Source of the DNA: Halobaculum magnesiiphilum
Lineage (GTDB): Archaea > Halobacteriota > Halobacteria > Halobacteriales > Haloferacaceae
Direction of reading: 5' to 3'
DNA length: 64,000 bases
Assembly (NCBI RefSeq): GCF_019823105.1
Contig: NZ_CP081958.1
Location: forward strand, 2,604,001 to 2,668,000
The notes beneath the pieces were generated by a model. That model made no database searches. It was given only the letters and a program-made list of their open reading frames with translations, and was not told the DNA's origin. Shown here one piece after another: positions 28,726 through 37,855 of the stretch. The position numbers were made by a program, and so were the translations under genes. Each line of letters starts with the position of its first letter. Position 1 is the first letter of the stretch.

Positions 28726-29241
28726 TTATCCCAGGTCGCGGACGGTTACGTCCCCGGACGCCGTATCAACGAGCATCGCCGTGGGCGCCTCCTCGCGGCC
28801 GGGGATCGGCACGCCGCCTGGGTTGAGGTGGACGGTCCCCTTGTGCTCCTCGTGCACGCGCTCGTGGGTGTGGCCCCGGAGGACGTAGTCGTAGCTCTCG
28901 CTGGCGATCAGGGCGTCGACGATCGGCTCGCTGGTGCCGTGGTAGACGGCGAACTCGGTTCCGTCGAGCGTCAGCGACGCGAACTCGCCGTGGTAGGTGC
29001 CGAACCCGCCCACGGCGTCGGCGAGCGCCCACTCGCCGTCGTTGTTGCCGCGGACGGCGTGAAACTCCCAGTCCGCGTCCGAGCCGTCGACCGCGTCCGG
29101 GTCGAACGGCGTCGCGGAAAACGGCGCGACGATGTCGCCGCAGTGGATCACGGCGTCGGCGCCCGCGTCCGCGAACGCCTCGACCGCGGCCTCGACGTAC
29201 TGTGCGTTGTCGTGGGTGTCGGAGACGACGCCGACGAGCAT
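28726..29241 (-). CDS. YfcE/MJ0936-type metallophosphoesterase
   Basis: Calcineurin-like phosphodiesterase of 171 residues with the full set of metal motifs: SDTHDN near the start, HCGDIV, GNNDGE, YHGTSE and GHTHERVHEE. Relatives hydrolyse phosphodiesters in vitro; the physiological substrate is unknown. ATG 29241 is used, because the extension to 29295 adds unconserved residues. It is 75 bp downstream of pgk on the same strand and may be co-transcribed. Confidence 0.88.
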   Translation of the reverse strand: MLVGVVSDTHDNAQYVEAAVEAFADAGADAVIHCGDIVAPFSATPFDPDAVDGSDADWEFHAVRGNNDGEWALADAVGGFGTYHGEFASLTLDGTEFAVYHGTSEPIVDALIASESYDYVLRGHTHERVHEEHKGTVHLNPGGVPIPGREEAPTAMLVDTASGDVTVRDLG

Positions 29242-29316
29242 GGACGGGGCGTCACTCCGCGGGCTAATCAACTGTCCGCCCGCACCGCGGGGCATGGCGA
29301 CGCCGGATCGGCGAAC

Positions 29317-30540
29317 CTACGCGTCGCGCTCGGCGCTCCGGATCAACAGTTCGACCGCGGGCAGCGGCTCGCCGGTGAGCGCGCGGATGTACGCGCCGCC
29401 GGCGATGGAGACGTGCGAGAAATCGTCCTCCGCCATCCCGTACATCGTGATCGCGCGGGAGGTGTCGCCGCCGCCGACGACCGAGAAGCAGTCGGTGTCG
29501 GCGATGGCCTCCAGCACGCCGACGGTGCCGACGCTGAAGCGCTCGTCCTCGAAGACGCCCAGCGCGCCCTTCACGAACACGGCCTCGGAGTCGCGGATCG
29601 CGGGCTCGTAGTCCGCGACGGTCCCGGAGCCGATGTCGAGGAACGCCTGCGTCTTCTCCACGATGTCGTCCATGTCAATCTCGGCGCGCTCGCCCTCGGC
29701 GTCCTCGTACGCCAGATCCGACGCGAGCGTAACCTGCTCGCGGCGCTCCTCGAGCACCGACCGGATCGTCTCCTCGTTGGCGTCCCACTGCTCGTCGAAC
29801 AGCTCGGTGTCCACGTCCTCGCCGACGGGGTAGCCCGCCGCGCGAAGGAACAGCTCGCCGGCGACGCCGCCGAGCAGGAACCGGTCGACTTTCTCGTCGA
29901 GCGCCTCCATGACGCCGATCACGTCGGTCGCCTTCGTCCCGCCGACGACCATCGTCACGTCGCCGTCGAACTCGCGCTCGGCGATGGCGGTGTTGGCCTC
30001 GTACTCGGTCTGCATCACGCGGCCGGCGTAGCTCGGCAGCCGGAGCGGGAACCCCACGAGCGACGCGTGCTTTCGGTGTGCGGCCGAGTAGGCGTCGTTG
30101 ACGTAGGCGTCGAACTCCGGCGCGAGCGTCCGGACGAAGTCGCTGTCGGCGTGCTCCTCGGGCTCCTTCTCGGGCAACTCGTCGTCCGTCATCCGGGTGT
30201 TCTCCAGCAGGAGCACGTCGCCCGCGTCGAGGTCGCGGACGGCGGCGAGCGTCTCGTCGCCGAACGTGTCGGCGACGAAGTCCACGTCGACGCCGGCGTG
30301 CTCGGCGAGGATGTCGGCGTGCTGTTCCAGCGAGACGAAGGTGTCCCTGCCCGGGCGGCCCTGATGGGCCATGAGCGCGATGCGGTGCCCGGTCTCGGCC
30401 AGCTCAGAGACGGTCACGGCGTGGCGGGAGAAGCGTCGGTTGTCCTGTACGACGCCGTCCTCGACCGGGGAGTTGAGGTCGAGGCGGACGAGGACACGCT
30501 GCTCGGCGGGCAGGTCGTCGAGGGTGCGGAAGGAACGCAT
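29317..30540 (-). CDS. pgk: Phosphoglycerate kinase
   Basis: Cytoplasmic glycolytic/gluconeogenic kinase of 407 residues that transfers phosphate between 1,3-bisphosphoglycerate and ADP. N-terminal RVLVRLDLNSPVEDG and HQGRPG bind the phosphoglycerate, LLENTRM follows, and the C-terminal domain has VVGGTKATDVIGVM and the ATP-site SVVGGGDTSRAI. ATG 30540 follows an in-frame GTG at 30543. A TATA-like TCTAAGTA lies about 28 bases upstream. Length is normal. It acts next to GAPDH, encoded nearby by gapII. Confidence 0.95.
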   Translation of the reverse strand: MRSFRTLDDLPAEQRVLVRLDLNSPVEDGVVQDNRRFSRHAVTVSELAETGHRIALMAHQGRPGRDTFVSLEQHADILAEHAGVDVDFVADTFGDETLAAVRDLDAGDVLLLENTRMTDDELPEKEPEEHADSDFVRTLAPEFDAYVNDAYSAAHRKHASLVGFPLRLPSYAGRVMQTEYEANTAIAEREFDGDVTMVVGGTKATDVIGVMEALDEKVDRFLLGGVAGELFLRAAGYPVGEDVDTELFDEQWDANEETIRSVLEERREQVTLASDLAYEDAEGERAEIDMDDIVEKTQAFLDIGSGTVADYEPAIRDSEAVFVKGALGVFEDERFSVGTVGVLEAIADTDCFSVVGGGDTSRAITMYGMAEDDFSHVSIAGGAYIRALTGEPLPAVELLIRSAERDA

Positions 30541-30604
30541 CACGCGGACAGTCGCCCGACTGCTACTTAGAAGGTGAGGACCCCCCGACGCCGACGTCGC
30601 AGGG

Positions 30605-31012
30605 TCACGGTTTCCCGCCCAGACCGAGCACCGCGAACCGACCCAACTCGCCGTCGACCTCGACGATCACGTCCGGGAGCTTCGTTCCCGTGATCGGGGT
30701 GTCGAGCGGCGTCATCCGGTACTCGTCGGCGAGGTCGCCGTCGAGGACCCCCCTGACGGTGTAGCGGCCGACCGTCAGGGTCGGGCCGTCCCGGTCGTAT
30801 CGCTCGCCGGCCGGCATCTGGATCGCCTCGTGGAACCGCTCCGTGCCGTCGTCGGCGACGATCGACAGATCGACCTCGTGGTCGTCGTCGTCGTGATTGT
30901 TGACGTGGATCCGGACCGCGTCCTCGAACAGCCCGGTCCGCCACAGACAACCGGCCGTTCCGGCGATCCCGATCGTTCCGACGGCCGCGGCGACGGTCCG
31001 TCTGGAGGGCAT
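30605..31012 (-). CDS. Predicted Tat lipoprotein, small
   Basis: A 135-residue exported protein. The first 23 residues form a twin-arginine signal with lipobox (SRRTVAAAVGTIGIAGTAGC), so the mature protein should be lipid-anchored outside the cell. The remaining ~110 residues look like a single beta-sandwich (alternating hydrophobic strands: DAVRIHVNNHDDDDHEVDLS, GRYTVRGVLDG). No known ligand motif. ATG 31012 begins exactly at the signal. It follows pgk's promoter region on the same strand but is not clearly part of that operon. Confidence 0.75.
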   Translation of the reverse strand: MPSRRTVAAAVGTIGIAGTAGCLWRTGLFEDAVRIHVNNHDDDDHEVDLSIVADDGTERFHEAIQMPAGERYDRDGPTLTVGRYTVRGVLDGDLADEYRMTPLDTPITGTKLPDVIVEVDGELGRFAVLGLGGKP

Positions 31013-31183
31013 TGCGAGCGCGTTCTCGTGGGCGGCGCAAAAACCTACGCCGCGGCCTCGAGCTCCCTCGATCACGTTGAGCGCGACGGCGACCCGACCG
31101 CTCGCCGCTGTTCCCGTGATCTTCTCGCCGTCGCCCGTCGGCCTCACGTTGTTCGTGGGCGGCTCGGGTCGCGCGGCGCCGGC

Positions 31184-33115
31184 CTAATCGTCGCTCGCTT
31201 CCGCCTCGGTTCGGGAGGCGCGCTTCGCCGCGCGGTCGATGAACTCCTGGGGCAACTCGTCGATCTCCCCGGCCTGCACGCCCCACAGGTGGGCGTACAG
31301 CCCGTCCTCGTTCAGCAGCTCCTCGTGGGTGCCGCGCTCGGCGATCTCCCCCTCCTCGAGAACGACGATCTGGTCGGCGTCCTTGATCGTCGAGAGGCGG
31401 TGGGCGATGGCGAAGGTGGTGCGGTCCGCGGTGAGTTTGTCGATGGAGCGTTGGATGAGCATCTCCGTCTCGGTGTCCACGTCGGAGGTCGCCTCGTCGA
31501 GCACGAGGATCTCGGGGTCCTTCAGGATCGCGCGGGCGATCGAGAGCCGCTGACGCTGGCCGCCCGACAGCTTCACGCCGCGCTCGCCGATCTCCGTGTC
31601 GTAGCCCTCCGGGAGGTTCGTGATGAACTCGTGGGCCTCCGCCGCCTTCGCGGCCTCGACGATGTCCTCCTCGTCGGCCTCGAAGGTGCCGTAGGCGATG
31701 TTGTCACGGACCGTCCCGTAGAACATGAACGTGTCCTGGCTCACGTAGCCGAGCGACCGCCGGAGGCTCGGGATCGTCACGTCGCGGATGTCCTGTCCGT
31801 CGATCTCGATGCTCCCCTCGTTCACGTCGTACATCCGCAGGAGCAGCTTCAGCACCGTCGACTTCCCGGCGCCGGTCGGGCCGACGAGCGCGAGGGTGTC
31901 GCCGCCGTCGACCTCGAAGGCGATGTCGTCGACGATGGTCTCCCCCTCGTCGTAGCCGAACGTCACGTCGTCGTAGACGACCGTCCCGTCGTCGACCACG
32001 AGGTCCTCTGCGGCCGGGTCCTCGACGATCCGCGAGGGCGTGTCCATCAGGCCGAACAGGCGCGCGCTGGATGCGCGGGCGCGCTGGTACATGTTGATGA
32101 TGGAGCCGAACTGGGCCATCGGCCAGATGAACCGCTGGGTGTAGAGGATGAACGTAGCGAACGTCCCGGGGCGCAGTTCAGCCCCGCCCGTCAGCCACAG
32201 GGGGGCCAGCCCGAGCACCCACAGGCCGCCCACGGCGAAGGTGATAACGAAGCCGACCCCGGCGATGACCCGAAGCGCGGGGAAGAACTTGATCCGAGTC
32301 GTGATGGCGTCCCAGTTGGCGTCGTAGTACTCGCCGGAGACGTCGTCGACGCGGTCGGACTCGAAGCTCTCGGTGTTGAACGTCTTGATCACCTTGATGC
32401 CGCCGAGGTTGTTCTCCAGCCGGGAGTTCAGGTGGCCGACCGTCTTGCGCACGTCGGCGTACTTCGGCTGGATCACGTCGATGAACTTCCACGTCGTCAC
32501 CGCGATAATGGGGACCGGGATCAGCGAGATGAGGGCGAGGCGGGGGTTCAGCCAGAACATGATCCCGGCGATCCCGAGGACCATCACCGACAGCCGGAAC
32601 GCGGAGTTCATGCCGTCGTTGAGGAACCGCTCCAACCGGTTCACGTCGTTCGAGAGGACGGACATCATCTCGCCGGTCTGTTTCTCGGCGAAGAAGTCCA
32701 TGTTCAGCCGCTGCATCTTGTCGTAGGTGTCCGTCCGGATGTCGTGCTGGATGTTCTGTGCGAAGGAGTTCCAGCCGAAGTTCCGGATCCAGTGGAACAC
32801 CGAGCCGCCGAAGAACGCGAACGCGATGATGCCGACGCTGAACATGAGCTGACCGCGCGGCTCCGGCGGGATGACGCTGTCCGGAACCAGCGGTAACTCG
32901 AACGGTGCGTTCTGCAGGAAGATCGCGTCGATGGCGAGCCCCAACAGCAGGGGCGGGAGGAGGTCGAGGATCCGCGCGGCGACGCTCCCGAAGAATCCCA
33001 GCCCGAAGAACCGGGAGTTGGGGACGCCATACTCGGAGAACAACCGCTTCATGGGATTATCCGTCTTCTCACGGATATCCTCGAAGGGGTCGTCCTCGTC
33101 GGAGGGATGGCTCAT
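31184..33115 (-). CDS. ABC exporter, fused permease-ATPase (MsbA/multidrug type)
   Basis: Half-transporter of 643 residues that should dimerise into a type IV exporter. Six transmembrane helices span about residues 35-335, with the coupling region FFAEKQTGEMMSVLSNDVNRLE. The ATPase domain has Walker A GPTGAGKST, Q-loop YVSQDTFMFYGTV, signature LSGGQRQRLSIARA, Walker B LVLDEATSDVD and switch AHRLSTI. The first ~25 residues are acidic and cytoplasmic. Substrate (lipid or drug) cannot be inferred. It stands alone. Confidence 0.92.
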   Translation of the reverse strand: MSHPSDEDDPFEDIREKTDNPMKRLFSEYGVPNSRFFGLGFFGSVAARILDLLPPLLLGLAIDAIFLQNAPFELPLVPDSVIPPEPRGQLMFSVGIIAFAFFGGSVFHWIRNFGWNSFAQNIQHDIRTDTYDKMQRLNMDFFAEKQTGEMMSVLSNDVNRLERFLNDGMNSAFRLSVMVLGIAGIMFWLNPRLALISLIPVPIIAVTTWKFIDVIQPKYADVRKTVGHLNSRLENNLGGIKVIKTFNTESFESDRVDDVSGEYYDANWDAITTRIKFFPALRVIAGVGFVITFAVGGLWVLGLAPLWLTGGAELRPGTFATFILYTQRFIWPMAQFGSIINMYQRARASSARLFGLMDTPSRIVEDPAAEDLVVDDGTVVYDDVTFGYDEGETIVDDIAFEVDGGDTLALVGPTGAGKSTVLKLLLRMYDVNEGSIEIDGQDIRDVTIPSLRRSLGYVSQDTFMFYGTVRDNIAYGTFEADEEDIVEAAKAAEAHEFITNLPEGYDTEIGERGVKLSGGQRQRLSIARAILKDPEILVLDEATSDVDTETEMLIQRSIDKLTADRTTFAIAHRLSTIKDADQIVVLEEGEIAERGTHEELLNEDGLYAHLWGVQAGEIDELPQEFIDRAAKRASRTEAEASDD

Positions 33116-33220
33116 TACATACTCTCAGCGACACCAGTACCCTAAACGGTTCGCTTCGAATCGAAATACCCGGAGACGGCGCAGTCGGCGCCCGTCTCCG
33201 TCGGTTCTCCCCGCCGCGGC

Positions 33221-33715
33221 TCAGTAGTCCCCGGCGATCTCGACGGTGTCGCCCTCGCACACGTCGTGATCGTTCGTCCAGCCGTGGGGCACTTCGAGCA
33301 CGTACTTCCCGGTGCCGCGGTACCGCCGGAGCTCGGAGTCGTTCGTTCCCTCCGGCGGGAGTTCGGCGTGGTGGATGCGGGTGATCGTGCCGTTGGCGGC
33401 GATGAACACGATGTCGATCGGGAACGACATCTCGCGCATCACGTACGCGTACCGGTCCTCCTCGTCGTGGACGAACAGCATCCCCTCGTTCTCGCCGAGC
33501 GATTCGGTGTCGGAGAGTCCGGTGTAGCGCTTGCTGTAGGTGTCGGCGACGCGCGCGTCCACGGCGCCGAGTTCGGCACCGTCCTCGTCGACGACGGTGA
33601 CGGTCGTCCGGTCGTACTCGCCGTCGTTCGCGACGTTGGTGACGGCGCCGGTGCAGCCGGCGAACACGACCAGCAGCGCGAGGAGGGCGACGGCGGGGAG
33701 ACGGCGCGCGGCCAT
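33221..33715 (-). CDS. DUF192 lipoprotein
   Basis: A 164-residue protein with a hydrophobic leader ending in a lipobox (LLVVFAGC), so probably anchored outside. The DUF192 domain (about 45-160) has the family pattern: RYTGLSDTESLGENEGMLFV, then VMREMSFPIDIVFIAANGTI and a conserved late VLEVPHG. No function is established for the family. ATG 33715 is chosen; the longer frame to 34045 crosses tRNA-Val on the opposite strand. Confidence 0.85.
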   Translation of the reverse strand: MAARRLPAVALLALLVVFAGCTGAVTNVANDGEYDRTTVTVVDEDGAELGAVDARVADTYSKRYTGLSDTESLGENEGMLFVHDEEDRYAYVMREMSFPIDIVFIAANGTITRIHHAELPPEGTNDSELRRYRGTGKYVLEVPHGWTNDHDVCEGDTVEIAGDY

Positions 33716-33798
33716 GGTATCAGTGTGGGGCGGGCGGCGGGAAAGGGTATCGGGCAAAAGGTAAGCGTTATTCGAACGCGGGCGGTGTATCCGGGTAC

Positions 33799-33871
33799 GG
33801 GCTCGTGGTCTAGTGGTTATGACGCTTCCCTTACAAGGAAGAGATCGGTGGTTCAACTCCGCCCGAGCCCA
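33799..33871 (+). tRNA. tRNA-Val (anticodon UAC)
   Basis: Acceptor arms GGGCTCG and CGAGCCC pair fully, with discriminator A at 33871. The anticodon stem CTTCC/GGAAG holds loop CTTACAA (anticodon TAC). The T arm is GGTGG-TTCAACT-CCGCC. CCA is not encoded. No intron. The 3' end is copied downstream (see 33849-34053). Confidence 0.93.
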
Positions 33872-34053
33872 GTTCTGCCGCCGACACGGCGAGGAGCGGA
33901 GCGACGAGCCGTCGTCGGCGTCTGGCGTGTCAGGAGTTGAACCCTGCAAGTCGCGCGCAACGAGCGAAGCGAGTGAGCACGTCTTGCTCCGGTTCAATTC
34001 CGCCCGAGCCCATTCGAGTGCCCGAGCCGGTTCTGCCGCCGACACGGCGAGGT
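33849..34053. repeat. tRNA-Val 3'-end duplications and hairpins
   Basis: The tRNA 3' end GGTTCAACTCCGCCCGAGCC (33849 on) recurs as GGTTCAATTCCGCCCGAGCC at 33991. A CCCGAGCC plus GTTCTGCCGCCGACACGGCG block occurs at 33862 and again at 34021. In between, an inverted T-arm (GGAGTTGAACC near 33930) faces the 33991 copy across the 11-nt core GAGCGAAGCGA (33962-33972). A variant core GAGCGGAGCGA lies at 33894-33904. This looks like att-site or element remnants; no integrase is nearby. Confidence 0.75.
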
Positions 34054-34067
34054 TCCGGCTAAATGAG

Positions 34068-35435
34068 CTACTGCGCGGGGGCTGGGGCGTGGGTCGCCTC
34101 GGCGTACGGGAAGTTCTCGATCGTCTCCTCGCGGAACGCCTCCTCGTCGAAGGAGTATTCGCCGTCGAAGAAGTCCATCAGCGTGTGCGTGTCGCGCATC
34201 GCGTTCTTCAGGCACGTCGAGGCGCCGGGCGACGGCGTGATGTTGAAGATGATGTCCTTGCCGACGATCTTCGCCTCGCCCATGTCGAGCGAGCGCTTCT
34301 CGGTGTCGACGATCTGCGGGCGGACGCCGCCGTAGCCCTCGGCGCGCTCGATGTCGTCGAGCTCGACGCTCGGGACGACCTTCCGGACGTGCGGGAGGAA
34401 CTGCTTGGGCCCGACGGACGGGAGGTCGTACACGAGGTTCCGCAGGACGTACGGCAGAAGGATGCGGTCGGCGAGGATGTTGGCGTAGCTGAGGAACGCC
34501 GCCACGTTGAGCCCGAACACGTCGAGGAAGTCGGGCACCGTCGAGATCCGCCCGCGTTCGAGCGTGGGGACGAGCTTCGCGGTCGGACCGAACCGCGTGA
34601 CGTTGCCGTCGTGCACGTCGGCGTCGCCGTGGACGGCCGCGAAGGGGAGCTTCTTCATCTGCAGCGTGTAGACCTTCCCGTTCAGGAGGTCGTCGGCGAG
34701 GAAGAAACTGCCCGCGACGGGGAGCAGGACCTTGTTCTGGCCGTATCCAAGCTGCTTCGCCATCTGAAGGCTGTGGGAGCCGGCGGCGACGACGGCCGCC
34801 TCCGACTCGATAGTGCCGGCGGTCGTCTCGAACGAGTAGCCGTCGGGCGTCGGCTCGACGGATTCGACGGCCGTCCCGGTTCTCACGTCGACGGTCGCCT
34901 CCTCGCGGGCCTGCTCGACGAACGACTTCGTCGTCTCGCCGTAGTCGACGACGTAGCCGTCGGGCGTCTGCAGCGCGAACATCTCCGTGTCGGGGTCGCG
35001 TCCCTCAACGACCTTCGGCTCGATCTCGGCGATCTCGTCGCGGCCGATCGGCCGAAGCTTCGGGAAGAGGTCGCCGAATCCCTCGTCGTGGTACCGCTGC
35101 TCCAGCTTCTCGACCTCCTCGTCGCCGACCCCCAGCACCATCTTGCTGCGCTTGGCGTGCATCTCCCGGTCGGCGTCCTGGTTCTCGAGGTAGCCGGCGA
35201 GCAGCTCGGCGCCCTCCTTGACCTCCCCGGCCTTCTCCAGGGTGTAGTTGGTCTCGATGTCCCCGAAGTGAAGCGTCTGGGAGTTGTTCGTGTGGTGGGA
35301 GTTGATCGCGGCGATCTCCGGCTCCTTCTCGATCAGCGCGATCGACTCGATATCGGTGAACTTCGCCGTCGTGTACAACAGCGACGCACCGCTGATACCT
35401 CCGCCGACGATAACGAGGTCGTACGTGTCGGACAT
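34068..35435 (-). CDS. mqo: Malate:quinone oxidoreductase-like FAD protein
   Basis: FAD-dependent dehydrogenase of 455 residues. Its likely role is to oxidise malate to oxaloacetate and reduce membrane menaquinone. The dinucleotide-binding start is VIVGGGISGASLLY. The block NSHHTNNSQTLHFGDIETNY corresponds to the N-rich active-site stretch of Mqo proteins, and GGVRPQIV near the end binds FAD. No membrane segment, so peripheral. Sequence distance from bacterial Mqo leaves room for another 2-hydroxyacid substrate. It is divergent from the NSS symporter across 191 bp. Confidence 0.8.
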   Translation of the reverse strand: MSDTYDLVIVGGGISGASLLYTTAKFTDIESIALIEKEPEIAAINSHHTNNSQTLHFGDIETNYTLEKAGEVKEGAELLAGYLENQDADREMHAKRSKMVLGVGDEEVEKLEQRYHDEGFGDLFPKLRPIGRDEIAEIEPKVVEGRDPDTEMFALQTPDGYVVDYGETTKSFVEQAREEATVDVRTGTAVESVEPTPDGYSFETTAGTIESEAAVVAAGSHSLQMAKQLGYGQNKVLLPVAGSFFLADDLLNGKVYTLQMKKLPFAAVHGDADVHDGNVTRFGPTAKLVPTLERGRISTVPDFLDVFGLNVAAFLSYANILADRILLPYVLRNLVYDLPSVGPKQFLPHVRKVVPSVELDDIERAEGYGGVRPQIVDTEKRSLDMGEAKIVGKDIIFNITPSPGASTCLKNAMRDTHTLMDFFDGEYSFDEEAFREETIENFPYAEATHAPAPAQ

Positions 35436-35626
35436 TGTGTGAAGGTGCTACCTACACTGCGATACTGGAGGCAGATAACTCATCTTCTTTGCGTCCGTCT
35501 TCGTCCCCCCGCCGTCGGCCACCGGACGGTGGTCCCTCGGCCGTATTCTCTCATATTTCGTCCGAGATACGATTTACACCGGTTCGAAGGAATCTTCTGT
35601 GTCAGCGGAATCCCTCCGGACGAACT

Positions 35627-36973
35627 ATGAGTGACCGAGAGACGTGGACGTCACGAGTCGGCTTCATTCTCGCCGCCGTCGGCAGCGCGGTGGGGCTCGG
35701 AAACATCTGGTCGTTCCCCTTCCAGACCGCCTCCAACGGCGGTGCGGCGTTCCTCGTCGTGTACCTGTGTGCGGTGTTCCTGCTCGGGTTCCCCGTGATG
35801 CTCGGCGAGTTCGTCATCGGGCGACGGAGCGAACGAAACGCCGTCGAGGCGTTCCGGTCGCTCGGCTTCGGCGAGTGGTCGGTCGTGGGCGGCCTGGCGG
35901 TCGTCTCGTCGTTCGTGACGCTGGCGTTCTACAGCGTCGTCGGGGGGTGGGTGTTGAGCTACATCGTCGGCAGCGTCACCGGCGGCTACCTCGGCGACGC
36001 GGGCGCGTACTTCGGCGCCGTCTCCGCGGGTCCGATCGCCGTCGGCGCCCACGCGGCGTTCATGGCGCTGACGATCGGGATCGTCGCGCTCGGCGTCACC
36101 GACGGCATCGAGCGCGCGACGAAGCTGATGGTGCCCGCGATCTTCGTCCTCATGGGCGGGCTCGCCGTCTGGGTGAGTACCTTCGAGGGCGCGGCCGCGG
36201 GCTACGCGTACTATCTCTCCCCGGACGTGGGCGTGATCGCGGACAACATCGCCGGGATCGTTCCGCCGGCCGTCGGACAGGCGTTCTTCACGCTCTCGCT
36301 GGGGTTCGGCGTGATGATCGCCTACTCCTCGTATCTCGGACGGGACGACAGCCTCCCCGCGGACGGGTCGGCGATCGTCGTCGTGAACACGCTGGTCGCC
36401 CTCATCGCGGGCTTCGTCGTCTTCCCCGTGCTGTTCGCCATCGAGGGGTCGGTTCCGGACTCGGGCGGGGCCGGCACGGCGTTCACCGCACTCGCCGGCG
36501 CGTTCAGTCAGATCCCGGGCGGCCAACTCATCGGTCTCGGCTTCTTCGTCGTGCTCCTGTTTGCCGCGCTCTCCAGCTCGATCAGCCTCCTCGAGGTGCC
36601 GACGGCCTTCGTCGCCGACCGGACCGGGTACGATCGGACCGCGACCGCGGTGGGCCTCGGCGCGTTCGTCGCGCTCGCCGGCGTGCCCACCGCGCTCGAC
36701 ACCGGCATCCTCGGTTGGTACAACGACATCGTGTTCGAGCTCCTGTTGCCGCTTGCGGTGCTGTCCCTCTCGCTGTTCGTCGGCTGGGTCGCCGACGACC
36801 AACTGGCTGTGGAACTGAACCTCGGCAGCTCGTTCGGGAGCGGCTTCTCGACGGTCTGGCTGTGGTGGATCCGGATCGTCATTCCGGTCGCCATCGGGGG
36901 AACGCTGTTGCTCGGGATCCAGTCGCTGCTCGTGAAAGCGGGGATCCTCGCGGCCCCGATCGTCCTCGGGTAG
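35627..36973 (+). CDS. Neurotransmitter:sodium symporter family transporter
   Basis: LeuT-fold Na+-coupled transporter of 448 residues with about 11-12 hydrophobic segments. The first helix has the sodium-site signature GSAVGLGNIWSFPFQTASNGG. Later FFTLSLGFGVMIAYSSY is helix 6, with the unwound substrate site, and SSISLLEVP is helix 8. It probably imports an amino acid; the specificity is not readable. ATG 35627 matches family length. The longer frame from 35435 runs through the divergent promoter region. Confidence 0.9.
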   Translation: MSDRETWTSRVGFILAAVGSAVGLGNIWSFPFQTASNGGAAFLVVYLCAVFLLGFPVMLGEFVIGRRSERNAVEAFRSLGFGEWSVVGGLAVVSSFVTLAFYSVVGGWVLSYIVGSVTGGYLGDAGAYFGAVSAGPIAVGAHAAFMALTIGIVALGVTDGIERATKLMVPAIFVLMGGLAVWVSTFEGAAAGYAYYLSPDVGVIADNIAGIVPPAVGQAFFTLSLGFGVMIAYSSYLGRDDSLPADGSAIVVVNTLVALIAGFVVFPVLFAIEGSVPDSGGAGTAFTALAGAFSQIPGGQLIGLGFFVVLLFAALSSSISLLEVPTAFVADRTGYDRTATAVGLGAFVALAGVPTALDTGILGWYNDIVFELLLPLAVLSLSLFVGWVADDQLAVELNLGSSFGSGFSTVWLWWIRIVIPVAIGGTLLLGIQSLLVKAGILAAPIVLG

Positions 36974-37133
36974 CCGGTCGGTCCCCCGTAGGCTCGCCTC
37001 GACGACGCGCTGCCGTCCCCGTCTTAACTTCGGGTTACTTCGAGTTGAGTCGACTGAACAGCCACCCCTCCTTTTGTTCGTCGGGACGGTACGGGCGCTC
37101 GATGCACGAACGCATTCGCGGGGGGAAGCCACG

Positions 37134-37721
37134 ATGAGCCTGAAGACCGTCGCGGTCGTCGGCGCCGTCGTCGCGGTCGTCGCCGTCGGCGGCGCGGCGG
37201 CGTTCATCGCCGGGATCGGGCCGCTGGGTGATCTCGGCGGCGGCCAGTCCGACACCGTGACGGAGACGCCGGAGTCGACCGGGACGGTGTACGACGGCTC
37301 GGGCGGATCGTCCGGCGGTGGCGACGGCGGAGGCGGCGAGGGTACCGCATCCGACGGGTCCGGCGGCGACTCGCTGCCGCCGTACACGTTCGCCGTCACG
37401 TCGATCGAGGAGTGCGGGCAGACCTGCCGGGACGTGACCGTTCGCCTCGACAACAACCGGGACGAGACGGCGACGGGGATCAGCGTGTACACGCGGATCT
37501 TCGCCGGCAACTCCACCGCCTCCAGCGACAAGGTGTGGGAGGAGAAGCGCGACGTGGGGAGCCTCGAGGCCGGCGGATCGACCACGGAGACGAGTCGCGT
37601 GAAGCTCTCGTACTCGGAGGGGTTCCAGATCCAGCAGGAGGACGGGTGGATCACGATCCTCACGACCGTCGAGTCGGACGACGTGACGATCACGTTCAAG
37701 GAACGACGCGACGTGCTGTGA
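37134..37721 (+). CDS. Membrane-anchored extracellular protein, unknown
   Basis: A 195-residue protein with one N-terminal hydrophobic segment (about 4-32, KTVAVVGAVVAVVAVGGAAA) that can act as signal anchor. A Gly/Ser/Asp-rich tether of about 45 residues follows, then a C-terminal beta-rich domain (about 85-190) with a Cys pair in EECGQTCRDVTV that could form a disulfide outside the cell. The domain looks like an Ig-like or FxLYD-type fold with alternating strands. No function can be given. tRNA-Phe follows 60 bp downstream. Confidence 0.65.
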   Translation: MSLKTVAVVGAVVAVVAVGGAAAFIAGIGPLGDLGGGQSDTVTETPESTGTVYDGSGGSSGGGDGGGGEGTASDGSGGDSLPPYTFAVTSIEECGQTCRDVTVRLDNNRDETATGISVYTRIFAGNSTASSDKVWEEKRDVGSLEAGGSTTETSRVKLSYSEGFQIQQEDGWITILTTVESDDVTITFKERRDVL

Positions 37722-37781
37722 CCGCCACCCGACGTGGCGATTCGAAACGCTTTTTCATACTGCCGGGGTTCGTTGAGATGC

Positions 37782-37855
37782 GCCGCCTTAGCTCAGATTG
37801 GGAGAGCACTCGACTGAAGATCGAGCTGTCCCCCGTTCAAATCGGGGAGGCGGCA
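37782..37855 (+). tRNA. tRNA-Phe (anticodon GAA)
   Basis: Acceptor GCCGCCT pairs with AGGCGGC, with discriminator A at 37855. The anticodon stem CTCGA/TCGAG carries loop CTGAAGA (anticodon GAA). The T arm is CCCCG-TTCAAAT-CGGGG. No intron and no encoded CCA. A T-rich TATA-like stretch (CTTTTTCATAC) lies about 25 bases upstream. Confidence 0.95.

Noticed and set aside
33872-34067. Integrated mobile element behind tRNA-Val
   Set aside because: Repeats are there but there is no integrase or cargo; only a scar is supported.
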